In this document: positions 34,573 through 46,457 of the stretch, piece by piece
Numbering within the stretch: position 1 is the stretch's first letter
How the letters are laid out: each line of letters opens with the position of its first letter
Assembly: GCA_945859605.1 (NCBI GenBank)
Contig: OX243815.1
Coordinates: 38,962,329 to 39,026,328, forward strand
DNA: 64,000 nucleotides
Direction of reading: 5' to 3'
DNA from: Lumbricus rubellus
Lineage: Eukaryota > Annelida > Clitellata > Crassiclitellata > Lumbricidae
Notes under the pieces: generated by a model
Told to the model about the DNA's origin: nothing
Seen by the model: only the letters and a program-made list of their open reading frames with translations
The model's database searches: none
Translations under genes and position numbers: made by a program

Positions 34573-36309
34573 CTATATATATGTGTGTGTATATATATAT
34601 ATATAAAATTGCTAAAGTCGTACCTATTTTCAAAAGAGGTGAGAGGAGTGACGTAGCTAATTATAGACCAATCTCTGTACTTCCATATTTTGCTAAGATA
34701 TTTGAAAAACTAATGTATAAAAGACTGAGTAGCTTTCTTGAAAAATCTAGCATTTTATACCCATCTCAACATGGATTCCAGGCTGGTCACTCCCCCTCAT
34801 TGCCTTTACTAAGTATTCAGGACAAAATATCTGAAGCAATTGAAAATAATGAATTTTCCCTTGGAGTGTTCTTTGACTTGGCCAAGGCTTTTGACACGGT
34901 GAGCCATGATATTTTACTTAAAAAAACTGAATAATTATGGTATAAGAGGAGTCCAACATAAATGGTTTGCTAGTTACCTTGAAAATCGCTCACAAGTTGT
35001 TTACTGCAATGGTGCCTATTCAATGATGCGTTCTGTTCTGTTTGGCGTTCCACAAGGATCGAACCTTGGACCTTTATTATTTCTTCTTTTCATTAATGAC
35101 CTTCCTAACGCATCCCCACTTATGTACTTCATCCTCTTTGCAGATGACACTAATATCTTTTATTCCCACAGCTCCCTTACCAGCCTTTATCAAATAGTGA
35201 ATGGCCAACTTTCTCAAATTGCTAATTGGTTTCGTGCCAACAAACTATCATTAAACCTTGATAAAACTAATTACATTCTATTTAGGTCCCATAGAAAAAT
35301 TTCTTTCACCAACGAAAATAATTTGTACATTGATGGCCATTCCATTAAACAAGAAATATCAACTAAATTCTTAGGTGTTGTGTTAGACCAGCATTTGTCT
35401 TGGAAAGATCATATTAAAGCTATCTCTTCTAAAATTGCCAAGAATATCGGTATTATAAAACGAGCTTCCTCCTTGTTACCTCCCCATGTTAGGCTAACCC
35501 TTTATTATACACTCATCTACCCATATCTTACCTACTGCAATATAATATGGGCTTCAACTTATAAATCCAATTTACAAAGGCTAACAATTCTACAGAAACG
35601 TGTTATTCGTTATGTGGCTAATGTTCCATACAATTCTCATACTCATCAGCTATTTCTGGAATTTAAATTACTAAAGATTGAACAAATTAGGACGGTTCAG
35701 ATAGGTGAATTTATGTTTCGATATGAGCACAACTTGTTACCAGTAGCGTATAGACAAATGTTCTTCCGTGCCTCTGATTTTCATTCCTATTCCACAAGAA
35801 GTGCAAATTTGTATAGACAACCATTTGCTCATACTAACACTCGTTTATTTTCGATCAGATATACTGGTGCTAATATTTGGAACAGTATCCCCTCAGCTAT
35901 AAGTCAATTACATGGTCTTCATATCTTCAAGAAACGCCTACGTTGTTATATTATCAATCGAACTGCTTGAATTATTGTGTTGAATTGGGTGTGTTAGTTA
36001 AGTGTTAGTTAAGTGTTAGTTAAGTGTTAGTTAAGTGTTAGTTAAGTTGTGTTATCTATCCTCTATTAATAAGTTTCTGTCCTGATTATATTTCTATTTC
36101 TGCAATCGTTTAAACCGGCTGTCATGTCCTGTATATTATGCCTTGCAATTCAATGATTACTGGGTGGCCCAATTAGCGGGATTTCCATCCCTTCCGGGTC
36201 TCCCCTTGATACCACTAAATATGTACAATTCCCTGTTCACTGCCTTGATTGTTATTTTTGGTGCGTATTCAGGAAATAAACTGATTTGATTTGATTTGAT
36301 TTGATTTGA
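34573..36309 (+). mobile_element. 5'-truncated non-LTR retrotransposon (Jockey/CR1-like)
   Basis: The body ends in a 3' tail of TTTGA repeats (36281-36309). It is flanked by a direct repeat of TATATATTGAAGGCAA type (about 34557-34572 and 36324-36339), as expected for target-primed insertion. The 3' UTR includes about five copies of GTGTTAGTTAA (35989-36045). The endonuclease region is absent. Confidence 0.85.
34605..35970 (+). pseudogene. LINE reverse transcriptase, one frameshift
   Basis: The RT domain is nearly complete. KVVPIFK, NYRPISVLP and QHGFQAGHS come first, then motif A FFDLAKAFDTVSHDILL, motif B GVPQGSNLGPLLFLLFINDL, motif C FADDTNIF and motif D-like LSLNLDKTNY. The C-terminal region includes RSANLYRQP, RYTGANIWNSIPSAI and the end CYIINRTA. 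The catalytic Asp residues of motifs A and C are intact. A single extra A in an A-run near 34918-34926 breaks the frame between HDILLKK and LNNYGIRG. Apart from this and the missing 5' part, decay is slight, so the insertion is fairly young. The clade is not resolved beyond Jockey/CR1-like. Confidence 0.9.
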
Positions 36310-36339
36310 TATATAATTATATATATATATTGAAGGCAA

Positions 36340-37110
36340 ATTTCTTTCATCGGCTCATTGCAGATTCTCGACAGGCACTGGACTTTGGCCGGTTACCGAT
36401 GACCAGCAATTTCGCCAAATTATGTGTGCATGTCCATGGATGTATGTGTGTTTGTGTGTGTATCGGAATGAATGTATTTATGGATGCCTATAATATTATG
36501 TATGCCTGTATGTATGCATGTTTACGCATCGTGTATGCATGCATCACTGTATGCATGTGTAATATGCACACGTGTGTGCATTATTTATGCCCGCTTGTAT
36601 GTAGGCTATGTATGCATATACATGTATATGTATTGCTCATGTATGTGTGCTTGTATTTGTACTAGCATAATTGCATATAGGTATATATGCGTATACTACT
36701 GTGCGTTTTTTATATCGCCATCATCAATTCCTGACGCCTGCCGTTCGGCGGCGATGGGTACGAACAAATGATGTCCATTGTCATCGGTATAAAAGAAAGC
36801 ATAGTAATTAAATTAGTGACTACAATTAGCCTACATTATTCACAAATTTCACGCTGTATACTTTGCGTGGACCAGATAAATGAAAATTAATCAATTAATC
36901 GCGACTACATTTTGGAAAATAATCGAATAATCGCAATTAAATTTAAGCGATTAATCGATTACAATTTTTTAATCAGTAGGCCTATCAGCCGTTGTCTGTA
37001 CGTAGCCACGTAGCCTAGTATAGGGACTTGTATGCCTATAACCAGACTATCCTAACGATTTCCTCTACCGCTTCAGGACTTACCGTATTTTTGTCACAAG
37101 GTCACGGTTA
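36340..37110. other. Intergenic with TGTATGC-type words
   Basis: Degenerate ATGTATGCATG/TGTGTG words lie at 36420-36690. An ATTAATCGATTA-type repeat at 36885-36970 resembles a transposon end, but I found no partner end. Confidence 0.35.
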
Positions 37111-37112
37111 TA

Positions 37113-38249
37113 TAGGGTGGGCTAAAAAGGTAATTCCTAGGGTTTGTTCCCTATTTGGCCATAAGTAAGAAATTTTCAATCATGATTTACAGGCTTAAAG
37201 ACAATTCATATTTACACACAACGGCGAAATGTAAAAAAGTATGAAGGTTAATTACGTTTAGTGAGCCCATACACTGTTGTTTGACGATTCAAAAACATAA
37301 CTTGAGAAAAAGTGGAAAAAAATTCATTTTAAGTCACATCTCAAATAATTGTTATCGTGCATACTTGATGTTGACAGAAAATTAAATCATTATTATTATT
37401 GTTATTTAGAAAAGAAACATGCACGTCACTGTGACATAATTTATCAAGGTGGCTGTCGAGTTGGTAAATAAAACAATTTCAGATTAATATACTTTTATTA
37501 TTAAAAAGATAAAATTTGAAATTTATAAAACATCAAAATTGTCAAGGTGTCTCTGACAGACAAAATGTATACCGGTATTCAGACACTTCATGAACAAGGT
37601 CTTGGAATTTAAAGTTAGAACCATAATCTCTGCTTACTGCCTTACTCTGATAGAATCTAAACCATGAGAGCGGATAAATGAAGAGTTAAATATTGAAAGT
37701 TACAAAATATGTCGTTGATGAAAGGAGATCGACTCAACGTCAATATTATTGTCCTGTATGGTTTCATTGAGAAGAGTCAATGTGCCCCTGCAGCCTCCAA
37801 AAATAAGAGACCCAAATCTCCGGATTTGAACGAGATGGATAATAAAATGTGTGGATAGCTATGATTGAGAAATACCGCAATCTGTGGTCAGAGTCAAGAG
37901 CCATAAGAGAATTGTGGTGGCTGCATTGGAGTTGATAATTATGGGAAGATCTAACTCTTGAACACATCAACAAGGCCATCAAGAACTTTGCAAAGAGACT
38001 GAGAACAAGTGTGAGCATTGGTGGTGGACGGGTGGACGTATTGAGCAGAAGTTTTGAAACAACACCAAGTGGGTGGACTCACTAAGAGTGATGGGCTATA
38101 ACCATTGTTCTGTTTAATTTTTTGGTGAAATCTGGCTGTTATACGTAAACATGAAAAACCTTTAGACCTGTAAAACATGATTTAATTTTTCTATCCAAGA
38201 AAATGGCAAAAGCCGCCTTTTTGAGATCACCTTTTTTTGTCTCACGCTG
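37113..38249 (+). mobile_element. Diverged CAGGGTGGGCC-family mariner-like element
   Basis: Starts TAGGGTGGGCTAAAAAGGTA after TA and ends near ACCTTTTTTTGTCTCACGCTG before TA. The subterminal sequence (TACAGGCTTAAAGACAATTC, TTTGACGATTCAAAAAC) matches the fragment at 11059-11448. A degraded transposase piece, SPDLNEMDNKMC, the third Asp block, lies near 37820-37853. Confidence 0.6.
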
Positions 38250-38396
38250 TAGATAGACTGACGAGCTATATCATCGAACTACAATATATTTACGAATCAA
38301 TGGTTGCACAAATTCGTACCCAGCTCGGTGAGAGTGACTCTTTTCTGCTTCATTAGGTTCTCACTTCAGCGCATGCGCCTTGTATTTGGTAGATAA

Positions 38397-38654
38397 ATGG
38401 AGCGACGCCAATATAATATAAGGCATGTGCAGCCGGCGATAGAAGCCCGAAGCGCAGCGAACAGTGCGGCTCTACGCCGTAATATATCATCTACGGTCAG
38501 GCCAGAAGTAATCAATTTCAATGAGGTATCGGAAAATTCGGTCTTTCGTTATGATGCATTGAACCGTGAGAGAAACCGGCGGACCAGACAACACGGCGTA
38601 TCTTCGCCTCTTCACAAATGTCTGCTTGGCTTAGACATCAATGGATTCGCCTGA
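38397..38654 (+). CDS. Unidentified 85-residue open frame
   Basis: ATG in fair context (GATAAATGG). The product begins MERRQYNIRHVQPAIEARSA and is basic and Arg-rich (ALNRERNRRTRQHG), ending HKCLLGLDINGFA. No homology, signal peptide or domain is recognised. It sits between a mariner-like element and a TA-repeat-anchored repeat. The length and composition are suggestive but weak; it could be chance. Confidence 0.2.
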   Translation: MERRQYNIRHVQPAIEARSAANSAALRRNISSTVRPEVINFNEVSENSVFRYDALNRERNRRTRQHGVSSPLHKCLLGLDINGFA

Positions 38655-38804
38655 ACGCCTTGTTAAGTGCGATTGGAACATATTCGACATTATATTATAT
38701 TGGAACATTATAGCAGTGGTTTTATACATCCTTTAGAAGGGATTTGTCCTTGTTTGATGAATGCTTGAAAATTACGCAACCATATGGAATTGCAGCATAC
38801 ATGC

Positions 38805-38870
38805 ATATATATATATATATATATATATACTAGCTGTACCCGGCCACGCGTTGCTGTGGCAGAAAATACT
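38805..38870. repeat. (TA)n followed by an ACTAGCTGTACCCGGC repeat
   Basis: After (AT)n comes ACTAGCTGTACCCGGCCACG and CGTTGCTGTGGC. A similar phrase (ACTAGCTGGGGTACCCGGCG, then CTGCCCGGG) occurs at 12199-12227. A short conserved phrase anchored to TA repeats suggests a dispersed repeat end; I cannot name the family. Confidence 0.45.
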
Positions 38871-39217
38871 AAGTCCTGCACAGTTGCAGGACCCATCCTC
38901 CTCCCATACTTCAAATCGTAGCGCCAAATCAAAGCGGTATTCATTAGCTGATAGACAAGATATAAAGAATAGCAACAGTAAGTAAGATGTCGTACAAGGA
39001 AGAAAGGATGGCATGAACCTTTTGAGTGAATATTTGAAAACCGGTAATTTTAGGTGCTCCATACAAGACAAAAAAAGTTGTGATATTTATTGTTAAAAGT
39101 TACATAAATCGAAGTGCAAATATAGTTCCAAGATATTAAAACTATGATTCATAACGGATATGTCCTAGAACCCCCATGAATATAATCGTTTTGAAAATGG
39201 TAGGTGTAGCACACAAT

Positions 39218-40619
39218 GTCACCACCGCAACCGCATAATGTCACCACCGCAACCAATTAAAATGTCAGTAAACAAGCTGAATAACAAAAATTTATTTGCA
39301 ATTTAATAGTCCAATAAAAACTGCATGACATGGAAAAAAGTAATATAATGTGAAATGAAAATGAATACCATCAGATTATCAGAAAAAATTATAGGAAGAA
39401 CATACGTTTAGGCGCAAAATGTCAACACCGCAACCCAATGGTATCAATTCTAAACTGTCATAGAAATAATGATCATCTTACTCATGTAATAATAATGCAC
39501 ATTAAATTGTTGCATAAATACATATATAAGTAAGCCAGCCGTTATTAACAAAAGCTTCGAAATATTTATTCTGAATAAAAGTTCAGGTAACAGAAAGCAA
39601 CAGTCTTAAAAGTCACGACCGCAACCGTCAGCCAATGTCAGCAAACTACAAGACATTAAAATTTTTAATATTATAAAGAATATATCAGACCACAGCACCA
39701 AAGACTAGGCTACTTTGCTTCATGCTGCTGAAATGCAGTGTATAAGCCAGTTGTTTCACATAATAAGAACTGAAACAACAAGTGAATAAAAAAACTGAAC
39801 ACAGCATAGCCTAACTGCTTTAAATATTACATACCGAATTTTAACAAAATAGCAGGGTATGGTTACTGAATTGGATAAAATTTGACTTAGAGTTAACTGG
39901 TAGCCATGGACTCTACTACTGGAACAATGTTAAAACACAATGGTTGCCAGTTAAGAGTCACTGAGACCCTAGCAACTGAGTAAGTGTCAAAGCCGCGACC
40001 ATGAAGTCACCGCCGCGACTGCTTGCTTTGGTTGCGGTTGTGACGGTTGCGGTGGTGACAAAATTGTTTAAAGTTTAAATATTAGGCCAACCCCGCTTCA
40101 CTCGCGTATACAATGATAGGTCCCGTCTCATCTGTACGTGCTTGCGATTTGATACATGACAATTAAAATTGCTTAGATATTAATGACATGCCTGCATTGT
40201 TGGTTGCGGTTGTGACCTTAAATAAACATACGCGTGATGGTTATCCGACATTTATTCCTAATAAACTGGTTTAAATTATCATAAATTACATTTACAATAC
40301 GCGATCGGCTAGTGAAGACGCAGGAGATGCAATGTAGCAGTGCGCAGGCGTAATTAACACACGCGAGGCATTACTAATGGGTGTGCACAAGCTGCGGTTG
40401 CGGTGTTGACATAGGGAATTTGAAAGTATGTTACAGACTTTTGAAAAAATATTTAACACTGAAAACCTATCCCTGAAGGTTAATTCTGTACCCACTGTGA
40501 TGAAAAATTATAATCTCTATTAAATGCTCACAAAAGTTTTTAAAATTGTTAAAATGCATTAGCTACTACTTGGAATTCAAAATAAGTAACCTACCTTGGA
40601 TACAGGTTGCGGTCGTGAC
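39218..40619. other. Mirror array of GTCACCACCGCAACC motifs
   Basis: A 15-bp motif, consensus GTCACCACCGCAACC, occurs forward at 39218, 39240, 39421, 39612, 39986 and 40006. Its reverse complement occurs at 40030, 40045, 40202, 40396 and 40605. The spacer DNA does not look repeated. No gene lies within. It may be a non-autonomous transposon with transposase-binding sites or a cis-regulatory array; the outer ends are unclear. Confidence 0.6.
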
Positions 40620-41186
40620 ATTTTTGGCTTTTCTTTCAATAAATCAATGAAATATATAAATATTAAAATTTGGTTTTTGACCAAATAGATCTGCTCAGTT
40701 AATATCTATTTAATGGTGTTTCGCTTTTTAAAATGTGATAACCCGATTTTTATTTAGCATGATGAAACTTAAAATTACCTATTATCAAATATTCACCCTT
40801 TTACATGTTCGATCACGTGATGCACCTGCAAAGCAGAATAGGCGGCTCTCTTATATTTTTAATTTTTATCACTCGCATATATACACATATACATAGATGT
40901 GCATCTATGTATATAAAGGCCTATATGTTGATTGCGAGTTCATATAATAATTCCTGTTGGATTTTTGACGGACACGCGAGTAGAACATGCATATGCATTG
41001 TAAATCTACAGCGTGAAAACTGCTGCCTTAATTATCACCACGTTCACGAAAGACTTTAGACAACATAATCTTATTTATTTGTTATTGTTACTGATTTCAT
41101 GAATTGCCGGACGTTCGAGTTCTTTATTATATAAAGCTTCGATTTTTTTCATTGGGCGAAGAATAATTAACGTAATCGTCAATTGA
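40620..41186. other. Intergenic, no gene seen
   Basis: AT-rich; a short palindrome lies at about 40882-40912 (ATACATAGATG / CATCTATGTAT). Confidence 0.4.
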
Positions 41187-41459
41187 AAATAAACAACCGA
41201 CAATGGTTACCATGGCGACCCATTGTTTGAAATAAACAACCGACAATGGTTACCATGGCGACCCATTGTTTGAAATAAACAACCGACAATGGTTACCATG
41301 GCGACCCATTGTTTGAAATAAACAACTGACAATGGTTACCATGACGACCCGATGTTTGAAATAAACAACTGACAATGGTTACCATGACGATCTATTGTTT
41401 GAAATAAACAACTGACAATGATCACCATGACGACCCATTGTTTGAAATAAACAATCGAC
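41187..41459. repeat. Six tandem copies of a 43-bp unit
   Basis: The unit contains AATAAACAACCGACAATGGT, TACCATGGCGACCC and ATTGTTTG. The first three copies are nearly identical; later copies diverge step by step (ACTGACAATGG, CATGACGA). Confidence 0.95.
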
Positions 41460-43418
41460 GATAAGAAAGAGGTGGTGGGGCCTTTGCTACTCCATATACA
41501 GGCTGTATAATACAGCGGCCTTGAAACCAACATCGTCTGACGACCAGGACTGCGCATGCGCCGAGCAATTTCCTCATTGAGATGACGTAATAAAGGGCGA
41601 GATTCACAGATAATTAAAGACGCAAGGAAAGTCATTGTGGTGGTTGGGGTGAATGAAGGACCACCACCGACGACCACCGATGACGATTGCCCCGTTAATT
41701 AGCAGACATCAAAGGTTGCATGCCGACGGTTGATGTGGCGATGCGTGTGTGCGAAGGGAGAAAAACGATTCAGAGGTCAATGAAAATATAAGGATACTTC
41801 CTGCTGACTGATCCATAACGACTACAGGGATGCCAGGACGTCGCGAGAAGCGCGGGTTGGGCTACTTTTAAAAGCGCTCGCGACGAGAAATTTCGTTCTC
41901 GCAACATACAAGTACATGTAGGCGGAGACTTGGTCCAGAGGTTTGAGGGACGTACAATTGGTCGAAGGATGATCGCCGAGGCGCGAGGCAGGGGAGGGGT
42001 TTGGAGAGTTGAGGGGATATAAAATTTTAAGCTGTCATATCCCCTTCCCCACACCTCTCCCCCTCGGCGCTACGCTCCGAGGCGACTGTCCGCCGGACGC
42101 TCAATTGTCTCTCCCGCCCCAGAAACCTGGATTCCCCAGAGGAAGACTTGACTATAGATTAGAAAACTGGTTGCTGCAGCTTTCGTCATCGCTATGGCTC
42201 TTCTCCGTTCTCTGTTTGCTGAACAATAGATCATCGGTAACTGATAGCCCCACCACCTCTTTCTTATCCAAGGCCGTAGCTAGGGGATGTTTTGGGTGTT
42301 TGAAGACCCCCCCCCCCACTTGAAAGAAAGAAAGTAATGTAAAATGAAATAATGCAATTACAAGCACATGAACTACAGTGTGCAGTTGTCTATGAGAGCT
42401 CAGCTTCTCCAAACCCATTAGTCAATTGATTCCGATCATAGTGTGCTTGCACAAATGCACAAGGTCGAGTAAACACCCCACCCCAATATAATCCCGACTA
42501 AGGCCCTGTTCTTACCCAGTCGTTTCGTGGGGCTACTCGCAGTTTATGGAGAGCGGGGAATTAACGGTGGGTCAGTTACCGATGATTCTGTTGCCTATTA
42601 CGACTTTCTGCGCTGAGAAATTCAGCTTTTTTGCAATCATCACTGTCCACTGGAGCCCGATTTCCATAAAATAAAAGTGGATATTATTATTATGCTCTGT
42701 TGGGTTGTTGCAAGCTCAGTCGAACATGAAATTTCGAACAGTATTTTATCTATTATGACTTTCTGCGGTGAGAATTGCGGTCCTCTTGCGTTCATGATTG
42801 ACTGTGTAATGGGGTCGGTTTGTGCCGTTAGCCGTGCAGAGTTACAGACTGATGGTCATCAGCGGTATACTGTGAGCATTGCATCATAATCGTAAATCTG
42901 AACCTGAGATTTTTTAGCACATGCGGATAAGTGTATTATGTATTGTATAGACTATAGAGTCGTTGGCCTAACAATAACGATTTGCCTTTTATGAGCTGCT
43001 TTGTAGCTTCCAATACGATTGAACTGTTAGATTGGTAATAATCTACTCTTGATTCGCGATTATAAATAATTTTTAGTTGACTTATAAAAACTTATAAGGC
43101 CAACACCATTATCACGAGCAATATAGTGTAGGCCTAGTAGGCCTATACATTGTAGGAACATATTGAGCTCTGCATGCATGGCTAAGGACAGAGTAGCCTA
43201 TGCTTTAAATGACCCATGTATACATTGTCCCATGGCTGATGTGATGCTTTAGAGAGTTTCCGAGTTGGTTTGATGCGGCCGAACTGCTTGGCGTTCAATT
43301 GATCTGCAAGGAATAAGCTGTATGTCTTGTTTCCTTTGGTAGCAAAAGTAATTTTGCTGATTATTGTTCAATGTGGTTTCTCCAAAATCTCTGTCTCTCT
43401 TTCTCTGTCTGTCTCGCT
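41460..43418. other. Intergenic, no gene seen
   Basis: Moderate GC content up to about 42300. A hAT-like end (GGCCGTAGCTAGGGGATG, then CCCCCCCCCCCC) at about 42272-42318 has no partner end. The rest is AT-rich with TAGGCCTA words. Confidence 0.35.
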
Positions 43419-43560
43419 GTATGTATGTATGTATGTATGTATGTATGTATGTATGTATGTATGTATGTATGTATGTATGTATGTATGTATGTATGTATGT
43501 ATGTATGTATGTATGTATGTATGTATGTATGTATGTATGTATGTATGTATGTATGTATGT
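43419..43560. repeat. (ATGT)n array 1
   Basis: About 35 uninterrupted ATGT units. Its Cys/Met/Tyr/Val frames are artefacts. Confidence 0.95.
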
Positions 43561-43624
43561 CATCCTGAGGGAATCGCCAGAGGGAATAATTCTAGCCTGA
43601 AGGGAAAGAAGAAGAAGAAGAAGA

Positions 43625-43703
43625 TGTATGTATGTATGTATGTATGTATGTATGTATGTATGTATGTATGTATGTATGTATGTATGTATGTATGTATGTA
43701 TGT
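43625..43703. repeat. (ATGT)n array 2
   Basis: A second pure ATGT array after 64 bases of other sequence ending in (GAA)n. Confidence 0.95.
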
Positions 43704-43895
43704 CACTTTCTCTCTCCCTCTCTGTCTCTTTGATACACACGTACACACGCGCGCACATAAGTACGCTACGAATAGGTCTACAGTCAATTATGTACTAAGC
43801 CAATAGGAGCACCACACGCGGCCACATTATTTTCTGGGTCCACGCAAATCTCCATTTCGTTCTCTGTTACGCTTCCATTAGATGTTTTGATATTT

Positions 43896-44602
43896 CGTCG
43901 CCTGACAATATTATTATCTTCGCGTATGTCCATTTTTGTCAAAATCGAGTTTAGACTTGTTTTGTAGCAAAAATTTGCTTCTCTTTCTTCACTGTTAACC
44001 GTTAGGAGATACGAGGAGTCGTTTTAAAGATATTCAACGAAAACTACTTGTCGTATGTCCAATTTCAGTGTTACTTTGTCGTATCTCCAATTTATTTTGC
44101 CGTATCTCCAGTGCCGCATTCACGGTTTAAAAGTGCATTGTCGTATGTCCAGAAAAGCTCGTCGTTGATTGGACCATGGAGATACGACATCCCACTTCGT
44201 TGTATCATAGTGTCGTATGTCCAGGAAATAAAAACGTTCTTTTATTTAAAAAAGGGTATTAAACTTGCGAAAATTGAAACGAACAAAGTCACAATTGATT
44301 GTATATTGCTTTCTTTTATTATTGCATATTTTTTCAAAATTTTCTCACGTCAGGATGACTTGCAATTGAATAAAATCCATTTTATACAACATTTTCCAAA
44401 ATTTCACAAAAAACACTCTAAGTTTTAGTTTAATTTTAGTGCAACATCCTTTAATTAATGTCGATGCTTTAATATGACGTCTTTGCTTGAAGTTTTATTG
44501 CACTGGATATATTATTTTGGCGTCCAAAGTTGCGAAACTTCAAACTCGTTTTTCTCGGAATTCACAAAAGTGGACATACGCGAAGATAATTGTCAGGCGA
44601 CG
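43896..44602. mobile_element. TIR element with repeated GTCGTATGTCCA motif
   Basis: The left end CGTCGCCTGACAAT...TTATCTTCGCGTATGTCCA is the inverse of the right end TGGACATACGCGAAGATAA...ATTGTCAGGCGACG. The 4-bp direct repeat ATTT may be the target duplication (43892-43895 and 44603-44606). Inside, (G/C)CGTAT(G/C)TCCA recurs at about 44051, 44078, 44101, 44140, 44178 (reverse) and 44212. No transposase is visible; the frame at 44048-44428 is created by the repeats. Confidence 0.65.
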
Positions 44603-44606
44603 ATTT

Positions 44607-45290
44607 ATCTGAATGTACATATGCATAGAGTGTATAATTATATTGCATGTCTAGTTGTCTACATTATATGCATACAGGTCTAGATGCTCATATGCATCCA
44701 GTGATCTATTTGCATATGCATTATGATTATAATATCCAATATGTATTTTCGACATAATATGTATGTAAATATGGATCGTTTCAACATCAAGGCCTTATTA
44801 TATATTCGTCTAGTAACACGCCACGATAGCCCCGCATTGACACAGTGTGTCTGGATAAATGTATAGGTTACATGAGAATTCTAGGAATTTGGCCTCTAGT
44901 TAAGTTACGAGCTCGACAGCGCTGATCGCAGTGGGGCACAGACATAAAGCTAACTAGATTGCCGTCGACTTGGCACAGATAGAAAGCCCCAGCATGCGGC
45001 GCATCATATGGGTCGGAGTGATTTCCTCTGTTGTGCTATCTGTTCTTGCAGTGCTTCGTTTCATTCGATTGCCTCTAAACTACTCTTTAGTCCCAGCAGG
45101 TCGATATCCGGCCATGTAGACCTAATGTATTTCTCTCTTCAGGAAGATCCAGGTCTGGGTTGTGTTGCATGGGGATGTGGGCCCTTTTTTGTGGGGGTGT
45201 GTTGACCCTTCAGTCACTTGACCAAAGATCGGTCGATTTTAATTAATTGAAAGTAGTCGTTTGTTTTAGGGTGAGATTGGCCTAATAATT
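44607..45290. other. Intergenic, no gene seen
   Basis: AT-rich with ATATGCAT words; no supported feature. Confidence 0.4.
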
Positions 45291-45478
45291 ATCAGGGTTT
45301 TTAACGTGCAGTTGTACACAAAATGTGCAGTTCTGAATGGATTTGTGCAGTTGTAGAAGCACTTCTGTACAGTTAAAACTAGCAAAAAGGTCATTGTCTT
45401 CCGATTGGAAGTAATTTACCATGGATGATGGAAAAGGAAAGAAGGGGTTGTGCAGTTCTAAAAATTCCTCAAAAACAG
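45291..45478. repeat. Uninterrupted copy of the repeat split at 29047-32535
   Basis: Contains CAGGGTTTTTAACGTGCAG, GTGCAGTTGTAGAAGCAC, TAATTTACCATGGATGATGG and GAAAGAAGGGGTTGTGCAG, aligned in order with both halves of the repeat around the 29145-32411 element. The class is unknown. Confidence 0.6.
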
Positions 45479-46266
45479 TCCTGAAAATAATTAATTAATT
45501 ATGACAATTTATATGGCACCGTAGTAGCACAGCGCGAGGGTGTCTTACAAAGCAGCTAATATGCATGATGAGCTCTAATGAACAAGCATGTTTTTGCTTA
45601 GAGCGACAAATGAAGATTCGCGCAGATTTAATAATAATATGTTGTGGGATTTCGGTGAAGAAGATGAAGGAAAGGAGAAGAGCCAATATAATTTATGTTT
45701 GCCTATAGACAGTCAAAACCTGACTGACTGACTGATTGACTGATTGACTGACCTGACTGACTGATTGACTGACCTGACTGACTGTCGGGTTTTATGCAAA
45801 GTTTGTATCGCAAACATTGAGTTACGTTAATAGCTTCGTGCAAAGTTAAACTTCGCAAAAATGTTTCACTGACAATCGCATCGGGCGCCGAAAGAAATCG
45901 CTTAAAGCTCATAACTGCTCATAACTGCCCAGATTTAGATTTATTCATGTTTGGGGTTTCCGTTATAATATGATCGTCATGAATCACATTTGATCTAATC
46001 TAATTAAGTGAAAGCTAATCGAATCCAGTGACGTCTTTCGAGTCTTTATGTGAGATGTTCAGGCGATATAGAACGTCAAGACGAAGTCATAAGTTAAGGA
46101 CCAATGACCGAGATATACAGCAAAAGTCTTCGAAGGAGAATCTAATTATCAACAGACGAAAAGACAAAATAAGCACACAGTAAGACACAGGTATACAGAC
46201 AGACAGACAGACAGGCAGATTATAGACTCATCCACATAATTATATTATATAGACACAGAACCACAG

Positions 46267-46310
<44 letters not shown>

Positions 46311-46341
46311 AGGGAGAGGGAGAGGGAGAGGAAGAGGGAGG

Positions 46342-46374
<33 letters not shown>

Positions 46375-46457
46375 AGGCAGAGAGGCAGGGAGGCAGGGAG
46401 AGCGAGAGAGAGAGAAATGATGACCATTGTGGAATAGATCTTCATCCGACTATTCAG
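45479..46457. other. Intergenic with simple repeats
   Basis: GACTGACTGATT words lie at 45718-45785, a (GA)n/(GGGAGA)n/(GGCA)n compound run at 46270-46412, and ACAG words near 46195-46215. No gene seen. Confidence 0.5.

Noticed and set aside
42272..42318. hAT element starting GGCCGTAGCTAGGGG
   Set aside because: It resembles a terminal sequence, but I found no matching opposite end or target duplication.
43249..43806. Cys/Met/Tyr/Val and His/Thr/Tyr/Ile frames of up to 169 codons
   Set aside because: Products of the ATGT arrays on both strands.
44048..44428. 126-codon frame
   Set aside because: Lies inside a TIR element and its SYVQ repeats come from the GTCGTATGTCCA motif; no transposase features.
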